From NCBI GenBank assembly GCA_905221455.1, contig CAJNDF010000008.1, positions 58,884-122,883 on the forward strand: a stretch of DNA of 64,000 nt, in the 5' to 3' direction. The DNA comes from a bacterium (GTDB lineage: Bacteria; Bacillota; Bacilli; Lactobacillales; Streptococcaceae). The position numbers and the translations under genes were made by a program. Below the pieces are notes generated by a model. The model searched no databases. It was given only the letters and a program-made list of their open reading frames with translations, and was not told the DNA's origin. This document shows positions 29,401-39,050 of this stretch, one piece after another; the first letter of the stretch is position 1; each line of letters begins with the position of its first letter.

Positions 29401-29685
29401 GATGAGGAATTCCAGCTCCTACTGGACTACAATGCTCATCTTTACAAGAAGGCAGCGGAGAAAATCTTAGAAGGGCAATTCGCAATCAATCCCTATACTG
29501 AAAATGGCAGAAGCATTGCCTCATACGTCCAGCAACATCAAGCCATCACAGGATTTGAAGCCAATTACCACTTAGGTCAAGCCCGTTTTCTAGAGAAGTT
29601 AGACCTAGCCGATGGCAAGCGTTTAATCGGAGAAAAACTCAAGCAAGCTTGGTTTGAAAAAATAAGAGAGGAGTTGAATCGATGA
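26410..29685 (+). CDS. rexB: RexB/AddB nuclease-helicase subunit
   Basis: 1091 aa, the usual length for streptococcal RexB. Begins [12 protein letters not shown]. Helicase-like N-terminal part without a classic Walker A, and a C-terminal RecB-type nuclease domain with [17 protein letters not shown] and VVDYKSS (near residues 900-915) that coordinate Mg. RexAB processes double-strand breaks for RecA recombination. The upstream ATG at 26386 lacks a ribosome site; ATG 26410 has GAGG. Overlaps rexA by 4 bp. Confidence 0.95.
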   Translation: MKLLYTDIRTSLTEILTREAEELVATGKRVFYIAPNSLSFEKERAVLECLSQQASFAITVTRFAQMARYLILNDLSAKTSLDDIGLGMTFYKCLAELDPKDLRVYGAIKQDPQFIQQLIELYHEMTKAQMSFLDLESLTDEDKRADLLLIFEKVTTYLNQGQLAQGSQLSHLIEAIENNKVSSDFTQIALVIDGFTRFSAEEERIVDLLHSKGVEIIIGAYASKKAYTSPFSEGNLYQASVEFLHHLASKYQTPAQDYSQAHEKMDSFDKASRLLESSYDFSELTLDVDEKDRENLQIWSCLTQKEELELVARSIRQKLHANPNMSYKHFRILLGDVASYQLSLKTIFDQYQIPFYLGRSESMAHHPLTQFVESILSLKRYRFRQEDLINLLRTGLYTDLSQADIDAFEQYIRYLGINGLPAFQQTFTKSHHGKFDLGRLNALRLRILAPLETLFASRKQKSENLLQKWNSFLKEGAVTKQFQDLTSTMEALEQERQVEVWKAFCHVLEQFATVFADSQVNLEDFLALIHSGMSLSQYRTIPATVDTVLVQSYDLIAPLTTDFIYAIGLTQDNLPKIAQNTSLLTDEERQSLNQATEDGAQLLIASSENLKKNRYTMLSLVNSARKQLVLSAPSLFNESESKESAYLQELVHFGFSRKEKRMNHKGLSKEDMGSYHSLLSSLVAYHQQGDTSDREQDLTFVKVLARVMGKKLDQQGLENPALPTSPSSKQLAKDTLQALYPADQEFYLSTSGLTEFYRNQYSYFLRYVLGLQEELRLRPDARSHGNFLHRIFERALQLPDEDSFDQRLEQAIQETSQEREFEAIYQESLEAQFTKEVLLDVARTTGHILRHNPAIETIKEEANFGGKEQAFIQLSNGRSVHVRGKVDRIDRLKADGAIGVVDYKSSLTQFQFPHFFNGLNSQLPTYLAALKREGEQTFFGAMYLEMAEPVQSLMAVKSLAGAVVEASKSMKYQGLFLEKESSHLGEFYNKNKANQLTDEEFQLLLDYNAHLYKKAAEKILEGQFAINPYTENGRSIASYVQQHQAITGFEANYHLGQARFLEKLDLADGKRLIGEKLKQAWFEKIREELNR

Positions 29686-32600
29686 AGCCCATTCCCTTTT
29701 TAACTGAGGAGGAAATTCAAAAATTGCAAGAAGCAGAAGCGCACTCGAGCAAGGAACAAAAGAAAACTGCCGAGCAAATTGAAGCCATCTACACTTCTGG
29801 CCAGAATATTCTAGTCTCAGCGTCGGCTGGTTCTGGGAAAACCTTTGTCATGGCAGAGCGTATTCTGGATCAGTTAGCGCGTGGTGTCGAAATTTCTCAG
29901 CTCTTTATCTCGACCTTTACCGTCAAGGCTGCGACTGAACTTAAGGAACGTTTGGAAAAGAAAATCAGCCAACAAATCCAAGAAAGCGATGATGTTGACC
30001 TCAAACAACACTTGGGACGCCAATTGGCAGACCTTCCCAACGCTGCCATCGGAACTATGGACTCTTTCACACAAAAATTCCTTGGCAAACATGGCTATCT
30101 GATTGATATTGCGCCTAATTTCCGAATTTTACAAAACCAGAGCGAGCAACTTCTTCTAAAAAACGAAGTCTTCCACGAGGTTTTTGAAGCCCATTACCAA
30201 GGTAAACAGAAAGAGAACTTTAGTCATCTGCTGAAAAATTTTGCAGGGCGTGGCAAGGATGAACGTGGTCTGCGCCAGCAGGTCTATAAAATCTATGACT
30301 TCCTCCAATCCACCAGCAATCCTCAGAAATGGCTGAGTGAATCTTTCCTAAAAGGCTTTGAAAAAGCTGATTTTACGAATGAAAAAGAAAAACTGACCCA
30401 ACAAATCCAGCAAGCCCTTTGGGACTTGGAAAGTTTCTTCCGTTATCATCTGGATAATGATGCCAAGGAGTTTCCAAAGGCTGCCTATTTAGAAAATGTC
30501 CAGTTGATTCTGGATGAAATTGGCTCCTTAAATCAGGAGTCCGATAGTCAGGCTTATCAGGCAGTGCTTGCGCGTGTTGTCGCAATTTCGAAAGAGAAAA
30601 ATGGTCGAGCTCTGACTAATGCCAGTCGTAAGGCTGATTTGAAGCCCCTGGCGGATGCCTACAACGAAGAAAGAAAGACCCAGTTTGCTAAACTAGGACA
30701 ACTTTCAGACCAGATAACCATTCTCGACTATCAAGAACGTTATCATGAAGACTCTTGGGAACTAGCTAAAACCTCCCAAGCCTTCATGAGTGATTTTGTG
30801 GAGGCTTATCGTCAGCGAAAACGTCAGGAAAATGCCTTTGAATTCGCTGATATCAGCCATTTTACCATTGAGATTTTAGAGAATTTCCCGCAAGTCCGTG
30901 AGGCTTATCAGGAACGTTTCCACGAAGTCATGGTCGATGAGTATCAGGATACCAACCACATTCAAGAACGAATGCTGGAATTGCTGTCTAATGGCCACAA
31001 TCGCTTTATGGTGGGGGATATCAAGCAGTCTATCTACCGTTTCCGTCAGGCAGATCCGCAGATTTTCAATGAGAAATTCCAACGCTATGCGCAAAATCCT
31101 AAAGAGGGCAAACTCATTCTCCTCAAGGAAAATTTCCGTAGCAGTTCAGAAGTGCTGTCAGCAACCAATGATGTTTTTGCACGCCTTATGGACCAAGAGG
31201 TCGGCGAAATCAACTATGACCGCATGCACCAGCTTGTTTTTGCCAATAGCAAACTAACTCCTAATCCAGACAACAAGGCAGAATTTCTCCTCTACGACAA
31301 GGACGACAGCGGGCAAGAGGAAGAAGAGGACCAAACAGAAACGAAACTAACTGGTGAAATGCGCCTAGTCATCAAGGAAATCCTTAAACTCCATCAGGAA
31401 AAAGGTGTTGCTTTTAAGGAAATTGCCCTTTTGACCTCTAGCCGCAGTCGAAATGACCAGATTCTTCTTGCCTTGTCTGAGTACGGGATACCTGTCAAAA
31501 CCGATGGTGAGCAAAATAATTATCTCCAATCCTTAGAAGTACAAGTCATGCTGGACACCCTTCGTGTCATTCACAATCCCCTACAAGATTATGCCTTAGC
31601 TGCCCTTATGAAGTCTCCAATGTTTGGATTTGACGAGGACGAGTTAGCACGTTTGTCTCTTCAGAAAGATGAGGACAAAGTTCAAGAAAATCTCTATGAG
31701 AAACTGGTCAATGCTCAAAAACAGTCAACAAGCCTGAAAAACTTGATTCACACAGCTATAGCTGAAAAACTAAACCAATTCATGGATATTTTGGATTCTT
31801 GGCGCTTGTATGCCAAAACGCACTCTCTCTATGACTTGATTTGGAAGATTTACAACGACCGTTTTTACTACGATTATGTTGGGGCTTTGCCAAATGGTCC
31901 TGCTAGACAGGCAAATCTCTATGCCCTAGCTCTGCGGGCTGACCAGTTTGAAAAGAGCAATTTCAAGGGCTTGTCGCGTTTCATTCGTATGATTGACCAA
32001 GTCTTGGAAGCCCAGCACGATCTTGCGAGCGTTGCTGTCGCACCGCCCAAGGATGCTGTAGAACTCATGACCATTCACAAGAGTAAAGGGCTGGAGTTTC
32101 CTTACGTTTTTATTCTCAATATGGATCAAGACTTCAATAAGCAAGACAGCATGTCAGAAGTCATTCTCAGCCGTACAAATGGACTAGGTGTCAAATACAT
32201 TGCCAAGATGGAGACAGGAGCAGTAGAAGCTCACTATCCTAAAACCATCAAACTCTCCATTCCTAGCCTCACTTATATCCAGAATGAGGAAGAACTACAA
32301 TTGGCTAGCTATTCAGAGCAGATGCGTCTCCTTTATGTTGCCATGACGCGGGCTGAGAAAAAGCTCTATCTTGTCGGCAAGGGTTCGCGTGAAAAGCTGG
32401 AATCTAAGGAATACCCAGCAGCTAAAAATGGGAAACTAAATAGCAATACTAGGCTTCAAGCCAAGAATTTCCAAGATTGGATTTGGGCTATCAGCAAAGT
32501 ATTTGCCAAGGATAACCTCAACTTTAGTTATCGTTTTATTGGCGAAGATCAGCTAACTAGAGAAACTATCGGTCAATTGGAAAATAAGAGCCTTCTACAA

Positions 32601-33335
32601 GATAGCTCCCAAGCTGACAATCGTCAGTCAGAAACCATTAAAGAAGCTCTGGAAATGCTGAAAGAGGTGGAAGTTTATAATACTCTTCACCGCGCAGCCA
32701 TTGAGCTTCCTAGTGTTCAAACCCCAAGTCAAATCAAGAAATTCTACGAACCAGTTATGGATATGGAGGGTGTCGAGATTGCTGGTCAAGGCCAGTTAGG
32801 AGACAAGAAAATTAGTTTTGATTTGCCAGATTTTTCAACCAAAGAAAAGGTAACAGGAGCTGAGATTGGGAGTGCTACCCACGAACTCATGCAGAGAATT
32901 GACCTCAGTCAGCGACCAACGCTTGCTAGTCTGACAGAAACTCTCAAACAAGTTCAAACCAGCCCAGCTGTCAGAGACAAGATCAATCTTGCTAAAATCC
33001 TTGCATTCTTTGACACAGCACTTGGTCAGGAAATTCTTGCCAATACCGACCATCTCTATCGTGAACAACCTTTCTCCATGCTCAAACGAGACCACAAGAG
33101 TCAAGAAGACTTCGTTGTTCGTGGAATCTTGGACGGCTATCTGCTTTACGACAACAAAATCGTTCTTTTCGACTACAAGACAGACCGCTATAATGAGCCA
33201 AGTCAACTCATAGACCGTTATCGCGGTCAGTTAGCCCTATACGGAGAGGCTTTATCTCGAGCCTATTCGATTGAAAATATTGAAAAATACTTGATTTTAC
33301 TCGGTAAAGACGAGGTTCAAGTTGTAAAAGTATAA
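29682..33335 (+). CDS. rexA: RexA/AddA helicase-nuclease subunit
   Basis: 1217 aa. UvrD-type helicase motifs: SASAGSGKT (Walker A near residue 47), VDEYQDTN (motif II), [15 protein letters not shown] (motif III), [14 protein letters not shown] (motif V), [12 protein letters not shown] (motif VI); C-terminal nuclease domain with GATHELMQ-like [18 protein letters not shown] and LFDYKTDRY. It forms the break-processing complex with RexB, encoded just upstream with an ATGA overlap. Confidence 0.96.
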   Translation: MKPIPFLTEEEIQKLQEAEAHSSKEQKKTAEQIEAIYTSGQNILVSASAGSGKTFVMAERILDQLARGVEISQLFISTFTVKAATELKERLEKKISQQIQESDDVDLKQHLGRQLADLPNAAIGTMDSFTQKFLGKHGYLIDIAPNFRILQNQSEQLLLKNEVFHEVFEAHYQGKQKENFSHLLKNFAGRGKDERGLRQQVYKIYDFLQSTSNPQKWLSESFLKGFEKADFTNEKEKLTQQIQQALWDLESFFRYHLDNDAKEFPKAAYLENVQLILDEIGSLNQESDSQAYQAVLARVVAISKEKNGRALTNASRKADLKPLADAYNEERKTQFAKLGQLSDQITILDYQERYHEDSWELAKTSQAFMSDFVEAYRQRKRQENAFEFADISHFTIEILENFPQVREAYQERFHEVMVDEYQDTNHIQERMLELLSNGHNRFMVGDIKQSIYRFRQADPQIFNEKFQRYAQNPKEGKLILLKENFRSSSEVLSATNDVFARLMDQEVGEINYDRMHQLVFANSKLTPNPDNKAEFLLYDKDDSGQEEEEDQTETKLTGEMRLVIKEILKLHQEKGVAFKEIALLTSSRSRNDQILLALSEYGIPVKTDGEQNNYLQSLEVQVMLDTLRVIHNPLQDYALAALMKSPMFGFDEDELARLSLQKDEDKVQENLYEKLVNAQKQSTSLKNLIHTAIAEKLNQFMDILDSWRLYAKTHSLYDLIWKIYNDRFYYDYVGALPNGPARQANLYALALRADQFEKSNFKGLSRFIRMIDQVLEAQHDLASVAVAPPKDAVELMTIHKSKGLEFPYVFILNMDQDFNKQDSMSEVILSRTNGLGVKYIAKMETGAVEAHYPKTIKLSIPSLTYIQNEEELQLASYSEQMRLLYVAMTRAEKKLYLVGKGSREKLESKEYPAAKNGKLNSNTRLQAKNFQDWIWAISKVFAKDNLNFSYRFIGEDQLTRETIGQLENKSLLQDSSQADNRQSETIKEALEMLKEVEVYNTLHRAAIELPSVQTPSQIKKFYEPVMDMEGVEIAGQGQLGDKKISFDLPDFSTKEKVTGAEIGSATHELMQRIDLSQRPTLASLTETLKQVQTSPAVRDKINLAKILAFFDTALGQEILANTDHLYREQPFSMLKRDHKSQEDFVVRGILDGYLLYDNKIVLFDYKTDRYNEPSQLIDRYRGQLALYGEALSRAYSIENIEKYLILLGKDEVQVVKV

Positions 33336-33353
33336 ACCTATAAAGGAGACCTC

Positions 33354-34532
33354 ATGACACTTCCAGTTAGAAAATCCCTGCACGATGCTGTTTTACAGGC
33401 TTCAAAAGCCGATACTTGGGAACAAGCTACCAAGGAATGGAATGAAGTTTCCTTGATTTTCAACGGTATCGGCCGTAGCAATTGTGTTTGTGGAAATGCC
33501 ATCAAGTACGCCTACGAACTCTTTAATGGTGTCACAGGCCAACGCCTCTTTCCGATTGGTAGCGACTGTGTTCGTCATTTTCATCGATTAAGCCTTGACC
33601 AGCAACTGGAAGAGGAAGAAAAACTACTCAAAAAGGTTGAAAATCTGACCAGAAAGGCCCAGAAAAAGGAGAAAATCAAGGTCAATAAAAGTGACTTTGA
33701 CGAGCGTCTTCTAAAGTGGCTCTGGGAAAAAGGTGTTTTTAAACCCAATCGCGGCAATCAATTCACGCCTGAGAGAGACTACCAACTCTTCCTAGAAGTC
33801 TTTCAAGGTGGTAGTTGGACCAAAGCAGAGCCCAAGAAGAAGGCTCGCATGGAAGAAGTCCTTGAAAAATGCATCAAACCCTTTTTACTTGGAAAGCCGG
33901 ATGACCAACTCTACCTTGTCAAGCTAGGCAAGGAGAAAATTGACTACGAACAAGAACTCCGTATCCAAGCAGAGAAAGAGCGCAAGAAGAGGGATAAAAT
34001 TGCCAAGCAATATGCAGATAATCTGGTTCTAGCCATGGGGCCGGCAGAACGGGCTTATCAGGATTACTTTGGCTTTACAGAAACCCTAACCCAAGAAGAA
34101 CGAAAATGGGAGAAAATTCTTTTTGGTAAAAATCGAGCAGAACGGGCTATCAAGGCTAAACAATACCAAAAAGAGCTGGAAAAAGACCAACGAATTGCAG
34201 GTCAGGATCCAATTGAGAGAAAGCAGAAGCAGACCTGGCTCCTCAATTCCTATTTCCGTGATCTTCCTGAAGAAAAAGCTCGATTTGCTCGGCTCTTATT
34301 AGAATATCGAAAAAGTGGTGAAGTTCCCTTTTCAACCGAGTATTTGTCAGATCATCTCATCGACTTTTTCTATAAAATGAAAGCTTTTGAGTTTGAAATC
34401 GCACCAGAACAAGTCCGAGACTTTTTAAAAGAAAGCCTTCAAGCAGATCATCTCTCATCAGCACAAGAAAGCTGGATAGAAGGAATTCTCCTCAACTGCA
34501 TCAAACCATTTTTAGAACGATTATTGATATGA
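33354..34532 (+). CDS. Conserved hypothetical protein with Cys-rich N-terminus
   Basis: 392 aa, very charged and helical. Near the N-terminus SNCVCGNAIKYAYEL and IGSDCVRHF hold three cysteines and a His that could bind zinc like a treble clef. The rest is Lys/Glu-rich with no catalytic motif I know. AAAGGAGA precedes the ATG and it starts 18 bp after rexA, so it is probably the third gene of the rexBA transcript; a role in DNA metabolism would be guilt by association only. Confidence 0.8.
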   Translation: MTLPVRKSLHDAVLQASKADTWEQATKEWNEVSLIFNGIGRSNCVCGNAIKYAYELFNGVTGQRLFPIGSDCVRHFHRLSLDQQLEEEEKLLKKVENLTRKAQKKEKIKVNKSDFDERLLKWLWEKGVFKPNRGNQFTPERDYQLFLEVFQGGSWTKAEPKKKARMEEVLEKCIKPFLLGKPDDQLYLVKLGKEKIDYEQELRIQAEKERKKRDKIAKQYADNLVLAMGPAERAYQDYFGFTETLTQEERKWEKILFGKNRAERAIKAKQYQKELEKDQRIAGQDPIERKQKQTWLLNSYFRDLPEEKARFARLLLEYRKSGEVPFSTEYLSDHLIDFFYKMKAFEFEIAPEQVRDFLKESLQADHLSSAQESWIEGILLNCIKPFLERLLI

Positions 34533-34534
34533 GT

Positions 34535-34572
34535 AACACCTACCGTGGAAATGCCATGGTAGGTGTTATTGT
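34535..34572 (+). terminator. Terminator of the rexBA operon
   Basis: AACACCTACC / GGTAGGTGTT stem followed by ATTGT. Confidence 0.65.
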
Positions 34573-34600
34573 ATCCAAAAAAATAATAGGAAATTACAAA

Positions 34601-34663
34601 TATAGTAGATTGACGCTAGAATAGTACACCTTTACTTCTAAAACATTGCTAGAAATTAGTTTG
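34601..34663. repeat. Non-coding direct repeat, copy 1
   Basis: ATTGACGCTAGAATAGTA ... CTTCTAAAACATTGCTAGAAATT. A second copy, about 75-80% alike by eye, lies 184 bp downstream. Between 34573 and 34920 there is no gene; this repeat pair and AT-rich DNA are all I see. Probably the remains of a dispersed pneumococcal-type repeat or insertion sequence end. Confidence 0.5.
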
Positions 34664-34784
34664 ACTGCTATAATTAATTTGTCCTGTTTTTATTTCATTT
34701 TATTATACTACTTGATATTTTATATAGTCAATTGAAACACGAAGAGGACATAAGAGCCTCGTAAAAAGTATTGCACCTTGGTAA

Positions 34785-34847
34785 TATAAAATATTGAAGT
34801 TAGAACAGTACAGTGCGGCTTCTAAAATATTATTAGAAATTGATTTG
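34785..34847. repeat. Non-coding direct repeat, copy 2
   Basis: Copy of the repeat at 34601, offset exactly 184 bp, with shared blocks TAGAA-AGTA, CTTCTAAAA and TAGAAATT. Confidence 0.5.
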
Positions 34848-34920
34848 TTCATATTCTATTTTATTTCACTATAAAAAACTCTTGTTTATGATTTTTCATC
34901 TACAAGCAATTTGTAGTAGA

Positions 34921-34952
34921 TAAAAAGACTGAGAGCTTACTTCTCAGTCTTG
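34921..34952 (-). terminator. Terminator of the RelBE-like unit
   Basis: AAGACTGAGA / TCTCAGTCTT stem; on the minus strand it is followed by TTTTTATC. Confidence 0.7.
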
Positions 34953-35286
34953 GATATGTTGAAAGAGGTGGTCGAGTTGGTTGAGGGAGTCGGTGCGTGA
35001 GTTGATAATTCTCAGGATATAGACTTCTTTTTCATGAATGAGGTAAAAGAGTAGGTATTGTTTAGAAACAATCATTCTGAAAGTGTTTTCTGGATAGAGG
35101 GGGGTATCCAATTTTATGATCAAAGTTAATACCGCCCTCTGGTGAAAACATGAGTAGGTTGGTAGTTTGTCGTAGGCGAGTAATAACTTTCTTGGCTATG
35201 TTTTCACTGAACTCTGTAGAGTAATAGATGAAAATATCGTCTAAGTCTTGTCTATCTTGTTCTGTAAAGCGCACTTTATAGTCCAT
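34944..35286 (-). pseudogene. RelE/ParE-type toxin, frameshifted
   Basis: From ATG 35286 the frame encodes MDYKVRFTEQDRQDLDDIF and a ParE/RelE fold up to about residue 62, then runs into a G6 tract at about 35097-35102 (minus-strand C run). After removing one base the protein continues as YPENTFRMIVSKQYLLFY and ends LDHLFQHIQD at 34944. The full toxin would be about 113 aa. The lesion removes the C-terminal strand and catalytic residues. Overlaps the antitoxin gene by 11 bp as in intact pairs. Confidence 0.8.
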
Positions 35287-35563
35287 ACTTTGAAAAGACC
35301 TCGTCTGCGTCGTAGAGACGTCCTTCGATGATGTCTTGATAGCCTTTATCTAGTTCTGATTTGAGTTCTCCTAGGAAGGCTTCTGCTTTGAGTTGATCGG
35401 CTGTTTTAATTGGGAGACCTTTTTCAAGGACGATTTGCTCTACAAAAAGGTTGAGGGTATCTGAAAGGCTGATGTTTTTGCTTTCTAGGATAATTTTTGC
35501 TTCTTCGAATAGTTGGTTATTGACTCGGAAGTTATAAACTCAATCTCGTGTAAGTGTTGACAT
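35276..35563 (-). pseudogene. RelB/DinJ-type antitoxin with nonsense codon
   Basis: A 95-codon frame starts at 35563 and ends at 35276: MSTLTRD-stop-VYNFRVNNQLFEEAKIIL... ISLSDTLNLFVEQIV. The in-frame TGA at codon 8 (35540-35542) most likely arose from CGA. The rest is a normal RelB/DinJ antitoxin. With the toxin also frameshifted, both halves are dead unless a downstream start rescues the antitoxin. Confidence 0.78.
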
Positions 35564-35673
35564 GGTATTTCTCCCTATAATGCTATTGTATTACGTATAT
35601 CTTACAAAAAAAGATAGAGAAAGTTAAGTATGGGGAAAATAAGCATTGGCAGTTCTTTTGAAATTTTATTTGA

Positions 35674-35790
35674 AAATTACAACACCATTTTGATTTTATC
35701 TATGGTGTTCAGACTGATGACAATCCAACCCAAGATTTAGCTCGTTTTCGTCAGAATGAAATTACAAAAGAAGAAATACTTAAACTATAA
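35674..35790 (+). pseudogene. C-terminal fragment, possibly DUF3990
   Basis: An open frame without start reads ...HFDFIYGVQTDDNPTQDLARF followed by RQNEITKEEILKL and a stop. The FIYGVQTD block is reminiscent of the end of DUF3990 proteins. No upstream part remains. The interval 35564-35896 contains nothing else I can support. Confidence 0.4.
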
Positions 35791-35896
35791 GTCACCCAGA
35801 GAAGACTTCTTGCTGGCTAAATTGAACTTGAAATTTGGCAAAAAGGAAAAAAGAATAAAAATTGTAAAAAGTATTGATATTTTTAATATTTTAGTG

Positions 35897-35959
35897 TCTA
35901 CTACAAGTAGATTAGAAGTCATCGAAGGTGCGTAAGCATAACTAGGTGGCCTTTTTTTT
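35897..35959 (+). ncRNA. Candidate short structured RNA upstream of the Abi gene
   Basis: A perfect hairpin TCTACT-ACA-AGTAGA (35897-35911) is followed by TGC-GTAA-GCA with a GNRA-like loop and by AAGG/CCTT pairing, ending in T8 (35952-35959). The T-run ends 17 bp before the Abi start, so this is a small RNA or attenuator. AbiF-type proteins were recently reported to work with a short RNA encoded upstream; whether this is one is inference. Confidence 0.4.
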
Positions 35960-35976
35960 GTACAGAGGATAGATGT

Positions 35977-37053
35977 ATGGAAGATAAAGAATTTGTGTTA
36001 AAGGATTTTAAGGAATATTTACCGCTAGATGTTGATATTACAGATAAAGAACGTTTAGTATATCGACCGATATTAATTTCAACTGAATTGAAGAAAAAGA
36101 TAGAACCATCCTTGACAGAAGAGCAACTATATATTCATATGAAAGAGAATTCTAAATGGATTTTTACGCTTAAAGATGATGTAGAGTATTTTAAACAAGA
36201 TTGCATTGATTTCTTACGTGATACTGACTTTCAATCTTTTTCGCAATATGGGAAATTAACAGAGATAAACTATCGTTCCGCAAAAATAGCGTATTTATTT
36301 GACAATTATCTCAGAAATTTTCTTCAAGAACTCCTAGAAAGAATTGAAGTTTTTTTAAAAAAATCAACTGCTGATGCAATTACAATCGGCTACAATGGTG
36401 ATTTTTACATATTTAATGATGATAGTATTTACTATTCAGATCAGCAAAAGTATAGTTCTACAAGTCCAAAACGTACAGAATTAATACAGAAAACAAAATA
36501 TCATCTTTCACGTTTGGTAATAGAAAAGAAGGATGCTCCTCTGATAAAACAACAACTTGATGAATACGGAGTTGTATTGCCATGGACTTTGTTTCGTATA
36601 ATGACATTTGGAAATTTGTCATCATTTTTAATTGCTCTGCAACCGGATTATAGAAATAAAGTTGCAAACTATATTAGTATTGATTCAAATAAGGATAATC
36701 TAATATCTGCAAAATTACTATTATCTTGGACGAATTCATTAAGATACCTTAGGAATCTTTGTTCACACAATAGTAGACTTTATAAAAAACTTCATAATAT
36801 ACCACCAAAGATTCATTTTGATGATAGGGAGATAATAAACGATGGTCAGAATATGGACAAAAGTTTATTTGTTTATTTTTTAGTTATGAAGCGTATCATA
36901 TGCTGTATGTCGAGGGAATCACAGCACTTTTGGAATAATAAGGTAAAGGATTTGGACAAAGAAAGTTCTAAAAGAGAAATTGAATTACTGAATTATGGCT
37001 TTCCGACCAGTTGGCTAATCATCTTAACTATTGACTTAGAAGAGATGCAATAA
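35977..37053 (+). CDS. Abi_2 (AbiD/AbiF) family abortive infection protein
   Basis: 358 aa. The Abi_2 pattern is clear: INYRSAKIAYLFDNYLRNF near residue 95, WTLFRIMTFGNLSSF near 210, and a HEPN RNase motif R259-NLCS-H264 in LRNLCSHNSRLY. Proteins of this family cleave RNA when phage infects and stop phage growth. GAGG precedes the ATG. The gene is AT-rich (foreign to the flanking core genes) and stands alone behind the hairpin RNA-like locus. A single HEPN motif implies dimerisation. Confidence 0.85.
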   Translation: MEDKEFVLKDFKEYLPLDVDITDKERLVYRPILISTELKKKIEPSLTEEQLYIHMKENSKWIFTLKDDVEYFKQDCIDFLRDTDFQSFSQYGKLTEINYRSAKIAYLFDNYLRNFLQELLERIEVFLKKSTADAITIGYNGDFYIFNDDSIYYSDQQKYSSTSPKRTELIQKTKYHLSRLVIEKKDAPLIKQQLDEYGVVLPWTLFRIMTFGNLSSFLIALQPDYRNKVANYISIDSNKDNLISAKLLLSWTNSLRYLRNLCSHNSRLYKKLHNIPPKIHFDDREIINDGQNMDKSLFVYFLVMKRIICCMSRESQHFWNNKVKDLDKESSKREIELLNYGFPTSWLIILTIDLEEMQ

Positions 37054-37135
37054 AATTTATCAAAAAAGCCTGGGCAAAAACTAGCTTCATAATTTTTGCT
37101 GCTATAATGGACTTATAAAATTTAAGGAAAGATTC

Positions 37136-37618
37136 ATGATCGGAGATAATATAAACCCCTTACTTAAGATACATGCCCCGATACAACTAGAATTTACACA
37201 AATTATAGGAATTCCTAGAAATAGCTTAAGTCGTTATGAAAATGGAACGAGTTCAGTCTCTACCGAATTAATAGACATCATTTGTCAGAAGTTTAATGTA
37301 TCTTATGTCGATATTGTAGGAGAAGATAAAATGCTCAATCCTGTTGAAGATTATGAATTGACTTTAAAAATTGAAATTGTGAAAGAAAGAGGTACTAATC
37401 TATTATCTCGACTCTATCGTTATCAAGATAGTCAGGGAATTAGCATTGATGATGAATCTAACCCTTGGATTTTAATGAGTGATGATCTATCTGACTTGAT
37501 TCATACGAATATCTATTTAGTAGGAACTTTTGATGAAATAGAGAGATATAGCGGTTATTTGGATGGAATGGAGCGTATGTTAGAGATGTCTGAAAAACGG
37601 ATGGTATCACAAATATGA
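37136..37618 (+). CDS. pezA: PezA-like antitoxin/repressor without PezT
   Basis: 160 aa. From residue 27 the sequence follows PezA, the antitoxin of the pneumococcal PezAT system: IPRNSLSRYENGTSSVSTEL, VSYVDIVGEDKMLNPVEDYE and the C-terminal toxin-binding half. The first helix-turn-helix residues differ (INPLLKIHAPIQLEF where IKSLRKTHDLTQLEF is usual), which may weaken DNA binding. The normal end EKRMVA is replaced by EKRMVSQI, and the pezT kinase gene is absent. A recombination has fused unrelated DNA here. Likely an orphan. Confidence 0.85.
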   Translation: MIGDNINPLLKIHAPIQLEFTQIIGIPRNSLSRYENGTSSVSTELIDIICQKFNVSYVDIVGEDKMLNPVEDYELTLKIEIVKERGTNLLSRLYRYQDSQGISIDDESNPWILMSDDLSDLIHTNIYLVGTFDEIERYSGYLDGMERMLEMSEKRMVSQI

Positions 37619-37637
37619 CGCCGAGAAAAATCGCTAT

Positions 37638-37967
37638 ATGAAAGGTAGAACGTTGATTCGCCAATTCAGTTCTGAAAATCAAACAATTCCATTCCGCAGA
37701 AAAACGACTGTGGAGATGATTGAAGAAAAGATTGAAGAAGTGGATGCTTTGATTAAGCTGGATGTGGAAAATCAATCTTATGTCACGATTAAAGACGAGC
37801 TAGTGCTTGAACTAGCAGCGTCTGAGTTGAGAATCAATGTTTTGCAAGAACGAGTGATAACCTTAAATCAAGTAGCAGAATATTTACTGGCTTCAGTTGA
37901 AAACAAGCAAGAGATGAAGTTGAATTTATCAAATTTTATATATAATTTGTATTTTTTGGTTTATTAA
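37638..37967 (+). CDS. Hypothetical protein, probably a truncated gene
   Basis: 109 aa. The same frame is open upstream of its ATG (..WYHKYDAEKNRYMKGRTL) back into the end of pezA, which suggests that the original protein began further left and was cut by the recombination that removed pezT. The middle (EKIEEVDALIKLDVENQSY, LVLELAASELRINVLQERV) is helical coiled-coil-like. The last 20 residues are AT-driven and may be read-through. Not recognised. No convincing ribosome site. Could be called a pseudogene. Confidence 0.4.
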   Translation: MKGRTLIRQFSSENQTIPFRRKTTVEMIEEKIEEVDALIKLDVENQSYVTIKDELVLELAASELRINVLQERVITLNQVAEYLLASVENKQEMKLNLSNFIYNLYFLVY

Positions 37968-38033
37968 TTTGTATTTAAAATTTAATCATGTTACAATTAA
38001 CATTGAAATCAAATAGAAAAGGAAGATGCAAAC

Positions 38034-38900
38034 GTGGGTACACTATTAGCAACAAGATTAAAAAATAGACGAAAAGAATTAAAAATGTCTCAGCGAGAAT
38101 TAGCTGAGGGTATCTGTAAACAGGGGCAAATTAGTCGATTAGAGAGTGGAGAGTTCACCCCTGGAGCGGATTTTTTACATGCCCTTGCTAAGAAATTAAA
38201 AGTTAGTATGGACTACTTTTTTGATGAGCAGGTTGTAGAGGAAGTCAATGAGTTATCAGAGTTTAAGAAGTTAGCACAGACATTTATCACAAATCGTAAT
38301 TATGAATCTTTAAAATATATATATGAATTGGAAAATGTAAAAGCCCATCGCTTATCTCTAGCAGATAAATTTTACATGGAATGGATAAAGTCTCTTATAG
38401 ATTTTTATTTTTATGGACAGAAAGAAGAGGCAATTACACGATTAGAGAATATGCTACCTCAGTTAAATGTATCTGATTTGAACTACCTTCAAGTTTCAAA
38501 CACTCTATTCAATTTTTATTATGATATTGAAGATTTAGAACGTTTTAATGAGATTAGAGACAAGCTAGAGCATCAAGTGAATCAGCTTAATTTAAACACA
38601 ATTGAAGAGTTAGAACTATCAATTAAATTCAATTATAACGTTTGTCGTTATCTATGGTTACAGAAAAATATTGAAGAAGCTATTACTAAAATTACAGCTA
38701 CTATAAAACAATGTAAGGCTTACAGAACGAATTATCTTTTGGCTGATTTGTACTTATTGATGGGAAACGTAAGTGAAAATTTCTCTTCTAAAAGTTCAGT
38801 GAAAGAATATTTTGAGACAGCTCATTTCCTTTACAAATTAGAGGAAAACATGTCAATGGCTTTGAAAGTTGAGCATTACATTGCAGATATAACAGAATAA
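38034..38900 (+). CDS. tprA: TprA-like PlcR/Rgg-family quorum-sensing regulator
   Basis: 288 aa from GTG with AAAAGGAAGA upstream. N-terminal Cro/C1 HTH (SQRELAEGICKQGQISRLESGEF, residues 19-41) and TPR repeats to the end (SNTLFNFYYDIEDLERF, KFNYNVCRYLWLQKNIEEA). This matches pneumococcal TprA, which binds a small Phr peptide and derepresses its own phr gene and an adjacent lanthipeptide cluster. Here too a phr-like gene and a peptide-modification cluster follow on the same strand, so the circuit appears to be conserved with different cargo. Confidence 0.88.
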   Translation: MGTLLATRLKNRRKELKMSQRELAEGICKQGQISRLESGEFTPGADFLHALAKKLKVSMDYFFDEQVVEEVNELSEFKKLAQTFITNRNYESLKYIYELENVKAHRLSLADKFYMEWIKSLIDFYFYGQKEEAITRLENMLPQLNVSDLNYLQVSNTLFNFYYDIEDLERFNEIRDKLEHQVNQLNLNTIEELELSIKFNYNVCRYLWLQKNIEEAITKITATIKQCKAYRTNYLLADLYLLMGNVSENFSSKSSVKEYFETAHFLYKLEENMSMALKVEHYIADITE

Positions 38901-38996
38901 TGAATACGGTGTTCAAGTGAGCATCGTTTTTTAAACTTATCTTAGATACAAAAAAGTATCAAACAAAAAAAAATAAAAAAACATTATAAAAACACT

Positions 38997-39025
38997 TGAC
39001 GAGCTAATTTTGAAGTGATAAAATA
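38997..39025 (+). promoter_or_regulatory. Promoter of the phr-like gene
   Basis: TTGACG (38997-39002), 17-bp spacer, TAAAAT (39020-39025). The segment ATTTTGAAGTG in the spacer recurs upstream of the precursor gene at 39385-39396 as ATTTTGAAAGTG, a candidate regulator-binding element. Confidence 0.6.
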
Positions 39026-39050
39026 AATGAAAGAAAAAAAGGAGAGGCAT

